A stretch of 64,000 bases of DNA. It comes from JANSWY01 sp965228955. Its GTDB lineage: Bacteria > Bacteroidota > Bacteroidia > Cytophagales > Cyclobacteriaceae. The first letter of the stretch is position 1, and each line of letters begins with the position of its first letter. The notes under the pieces were generated by a model that did no database searches, was not told where the DNA came from, and worked only from the letters and a program-made list of their open reading frames with translations. Shown one piece after another: positions 62,539-64,000 of the stretch. The stretch is from contig OZ245848.1 in the NCBI GenBank assembly GCA_965228955.1, positions 2,852,001-2,916,000 on the forward strand, written 5' to 3'. Both the position numbers and the translations under genes were made by a program.

Positions 62539-63720
62539 CTAGTATAAGCCTTTATTTTTATCAATCAACTGATTAATGGTTTTCACCGATTCCGAGGAAG
62601 TCAAACCGTCTGACGGAGAGTTTATCACATAATCCACAAGTCTTTCAAGAGTGGTAGTAGCGACATGGGTTCTTGTGTCAGAAGATGCATAGTAGATATG
62701 AATACTTCCATCATCATCTAAGGTCCAGCCATTACAGAAAAGTACATTTGAAACATCTCCTACCCGCTCCTCATTGATTGGTGCCATAAAATGACCTGCG
62801 GGAACATGAATTATCCTTGAGATATCTTTAAGGTCAGTCATAAACATATATAAAGTATATCTAAGACCAGCTGCTGTATTTCTTACGCCATGAGCTAAAT
62901 GAAGCCAGCCATGCTCTGTTTTGATTGGTGCCGGACCCAGGCCATTCTTCAACTCATAAACTGTATGATAGACCTTATTGTGAATTACTCTTTCATCCTC
63001 CACCACAGGATTACACATTTCTTTAATAAAGCCAAGGCCTATTCCTCCGCCGCTCCCAACGTCTATAAAGCCATCCTGAGGGCGTGTGTAGACTGCATAC
63101 TTACCATTAACATACTCTGGATGTAGCACTACATTTCTTTGCTGAGATGAATTAGAAATCAAATCCGGAAGTCGTTCCCATGTAAGGAAGTCTTTAGTTC
63201 TTACTAATCCAGCGTTTGCTTTGGCCGAACTGGTGTCGATGGCTGGAGCTGATGGGTCTTTCCTTTCTGTACAGAAAATACCATAGATCCAGCCATCTTC
63301 GTGCTCGACAAGTCTCATGTCGTAGATATTGGTGTCGGGATCTCCTGGAACCTCTGGGATCTCGCACGGTCTATCCCAAAATCGAAAATTATCAACACCA
63401 TTTTCACTTTCTGCCATTGCAAAAAATGATTTTCGATCATTGCCTTCTACCCTAAGGCACAACAGATACTTGCCATCCCACTTGATTGCACCAGCATTGA
63501 ATACCCCATTAATGCCGATTCTTTCTAATCCCAATGGATTAGTATCCGGATTAAGATCATATCTCCAATGAAGCGGAGTATGATCAGCTGTTAATATTGG
63601 ATATCTATATCTCTTATAGATTCCATTACTAAGCGGAAGTTCTTCGTTTTTTCTACTTGTTAATTTCTTATGCCAGTCTTTTAATTCACTAATTGACTGG
63701 ATGCTGTTTAATAATTCCAT
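62539..63720 (-). CDS. GH130 4-O-beta-mannosyl-glucose phosphorylase
   Basis: The 393-residue protein is a five-bladed propeller of family GH130, subfamily 1: RYPILTADHTPLHWRYDLNP, GINGVFNAGAIKWDGKYLL, TNIYDMRLVEHEDGWIYG with the catalytic Asp134 (equivalent to Asp131 of the Bacteroides fragilis enzyme), GLGPAPIKTEHGWLHLAHGV and IHIYYASSDTRTHVATT. It phosphorolyses Man-beta-1,4-Glc to mannose 1-phosphate and glucose in the cytoplasm. It lies beside a 2-epimerase in the same order as in known mannan pathways, making the specificity likely. It starts 13 bases after the transporter stop. Confidence 0.95.
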   Translation of the reverse strand: MELLNSIQSISELKDWHKKLTSRKNEELPLSNGIYKRYRYPILTADHTPLHWRYDLNPDTNPLGLERIGINGVFNAGAIKWDGKYLLCLRVEGNDRKSFFAMAESENGVDNFRFWDRPCEIPEVPGDPDTNIYDMRLVEHEDGWIYGIFCTERKDPSAPAIDTSSAKANAGLVRTKDFLTWERLPDLISNSSQQRNVVLHPEYVNGKYAVYTRPQDGFIDVGSGGGIGLGFIKEMCNPVVEDERVIHNKVYHTVYELKNGLGPAPIKTEHGWLHLAHGVRNTAAGLRYTLYMFMTDLKDISRIIHVPAGHFMAPINEERVGDVSNVLFCNGWTLDDDGSIHIYYASSDTRTHVATTTLERLVDYVINSPSDGLTSSESVKTINQLIDKNKGLY

Positions 63721-63733
63721 AATCGCGCTTAAT

Positions 63734-64000
63734 CTAACTTTTAGCTAATCGGTTCCACCAATATTTCTTTAACAATACAATGCATATAATAAGCGCTCCC
63801 GATAGCGCATATACAGGCACGAATTGTTGGAAAATCAAATACATTGGTAGCATTACCAATATGGTTTGGGCAGCAATTCCTACTACCACATTTAGCATAT
63901 CAATTGAAAATTCTTTATTCGTTTCGAAATTTGAATCTTGTTGTTTGCACTTTTCAGTAATCGGTCCCCAAAAACCCCATGGTCGTACTTTTTGGTAAAA
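63734..64000 (-). CDS. Sodium:solute symporter, C-terminal part (gene continues beyond window)
   Basis: This frame, open to the window edge, encodes the last 88 residues of a membrane protein ending at TAG (63734-63736). The segment VRPWGFWGPI is typical of the cytoplasmic linker after helix 13 of SSS-family symporters; two hydrophobic helices (about residues 36-56 and 60-77 of the visible part) and a basic end (KKYWWNRLAKS) follow. As the first known gene of the mannan operon it would import manno-oligosaccharides with Na+. Substrate is inferred from the neighbours, and most of the protein is unseen. Confidence 0.85.
   Translation of the reverse strand, partial: FYQKVRPWGFWGPITEKCKQQDSNFETNKEFSIDMLNVVVGIAAQTILVMLPMYLIFQQFVPVYALSGALIICIVLLKKYWWNRLAKS

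Overview
The window looks like chromosomal DNA of a free-living Bacteroidota bacterium, probably a marine-type member of the Cytophagales. The signs are low-GC coding sequence, type IX secretion (T9SS) C-terminal sorting domains (genes at 3175 and 57638), a GldJ-like lipoprotein, a FecI/FecR sigma/anti-sigma pair, a hybrid sensor-kinase/AraC regulator, LytTR signalling, TPR-CHAT proteins, many short lipoproteins, and promoters of the TTTG/TAnnTTTG type. I see no tRNA, rRNA, CRISPR array, insertion sequence or phage. Gene density is high and strand runs are long, mostly on the minus strand. The genus assignment is an inference.

Layout. 1-2391: 3' part of a hybrid two-component regulator, then a single-domain globin (2485). 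2905-3174: a highly structured intergenic stretch ending in a terminator-like hairpin. 3175-6464: a tiny protein that is little more than a T9SS tail, followed by a large G8/beta-helix (CEMIP-like) secreted protein. 6461-14340, minus: an OM surface-repeat protein, a lipoprotein, an acetyltransferase, an ECF sigma/FecR/STN-domain operon without a TonB receptor, a GldJ-like lipoprotein and an HExxH protein. 14503-17114, plus: LiaF-like membrane protein, terminator, LytS-type kinase and LytTR regulator, with LytTR-like direct repeats upstream. 17118-26197, minus: haem-motif lipoprotein, acetyltransferases, a 46-residue-repeat protein beside a metallopeptidase, an SbtA-like transporter and a tricorn-type protease. 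26467-32379: first TPR-CHAT protein, OM barrel, 7TM-LuxR regulator, VanZ-like protein. 32395-41658, minus: alpha/beta hydrolase, then a tightly coupled CRP/matrixin/methyltransferase/TPR-membrane/TPR-AAA+ block, then household genes (DUF2214, DUF72, acyltransferase, polyphosphate glucokinase). 41729-45871, plus: DUF2911, discoidin-like, VanX-like and GT-C-like genes. 46025-51706: VanW, DUF1223, an 800-base gap holding a 21-bp repeat array, YceI, M61 peptidase, tail-fibre-like protein. 51771-56114: second TPR-CHAT protein and an EF-hand-like exported protein.

56107-64000, minus, is the clearest functional unit: a beta-(gluco)mannan utilisation operon read as sodium:solute symporter (cut by the window edge), GH130 mannosylglucose phosphorylase, cellobiose 2-epimerase, GH26 mannanase lipoprotein, GH9 endoglucanase with T9SS tail, and GH5 mannanase lipoprotein, closed by an intrinsic terminator. 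Surface enzymes would cut (gluco)mannan, the symporter would import short products, the epimerase would turn Man-Man into Man-Glc, and the phosphorylase would yield mannose 1-phosphate and glucose. No SusC/SusD pair lies within the window.

The least explained parts are the AAA+/TPR block (33384-38055), the T9SS-tail microprotein beside the G8 protein, the structured intergenic region before it, the receptor-less FecI/FecR/STN operon, the 21-bp repeat array, and heptamer repeats placed at gene 3' ends. All functional calls come from reading motifs by eye; no database search was possible.
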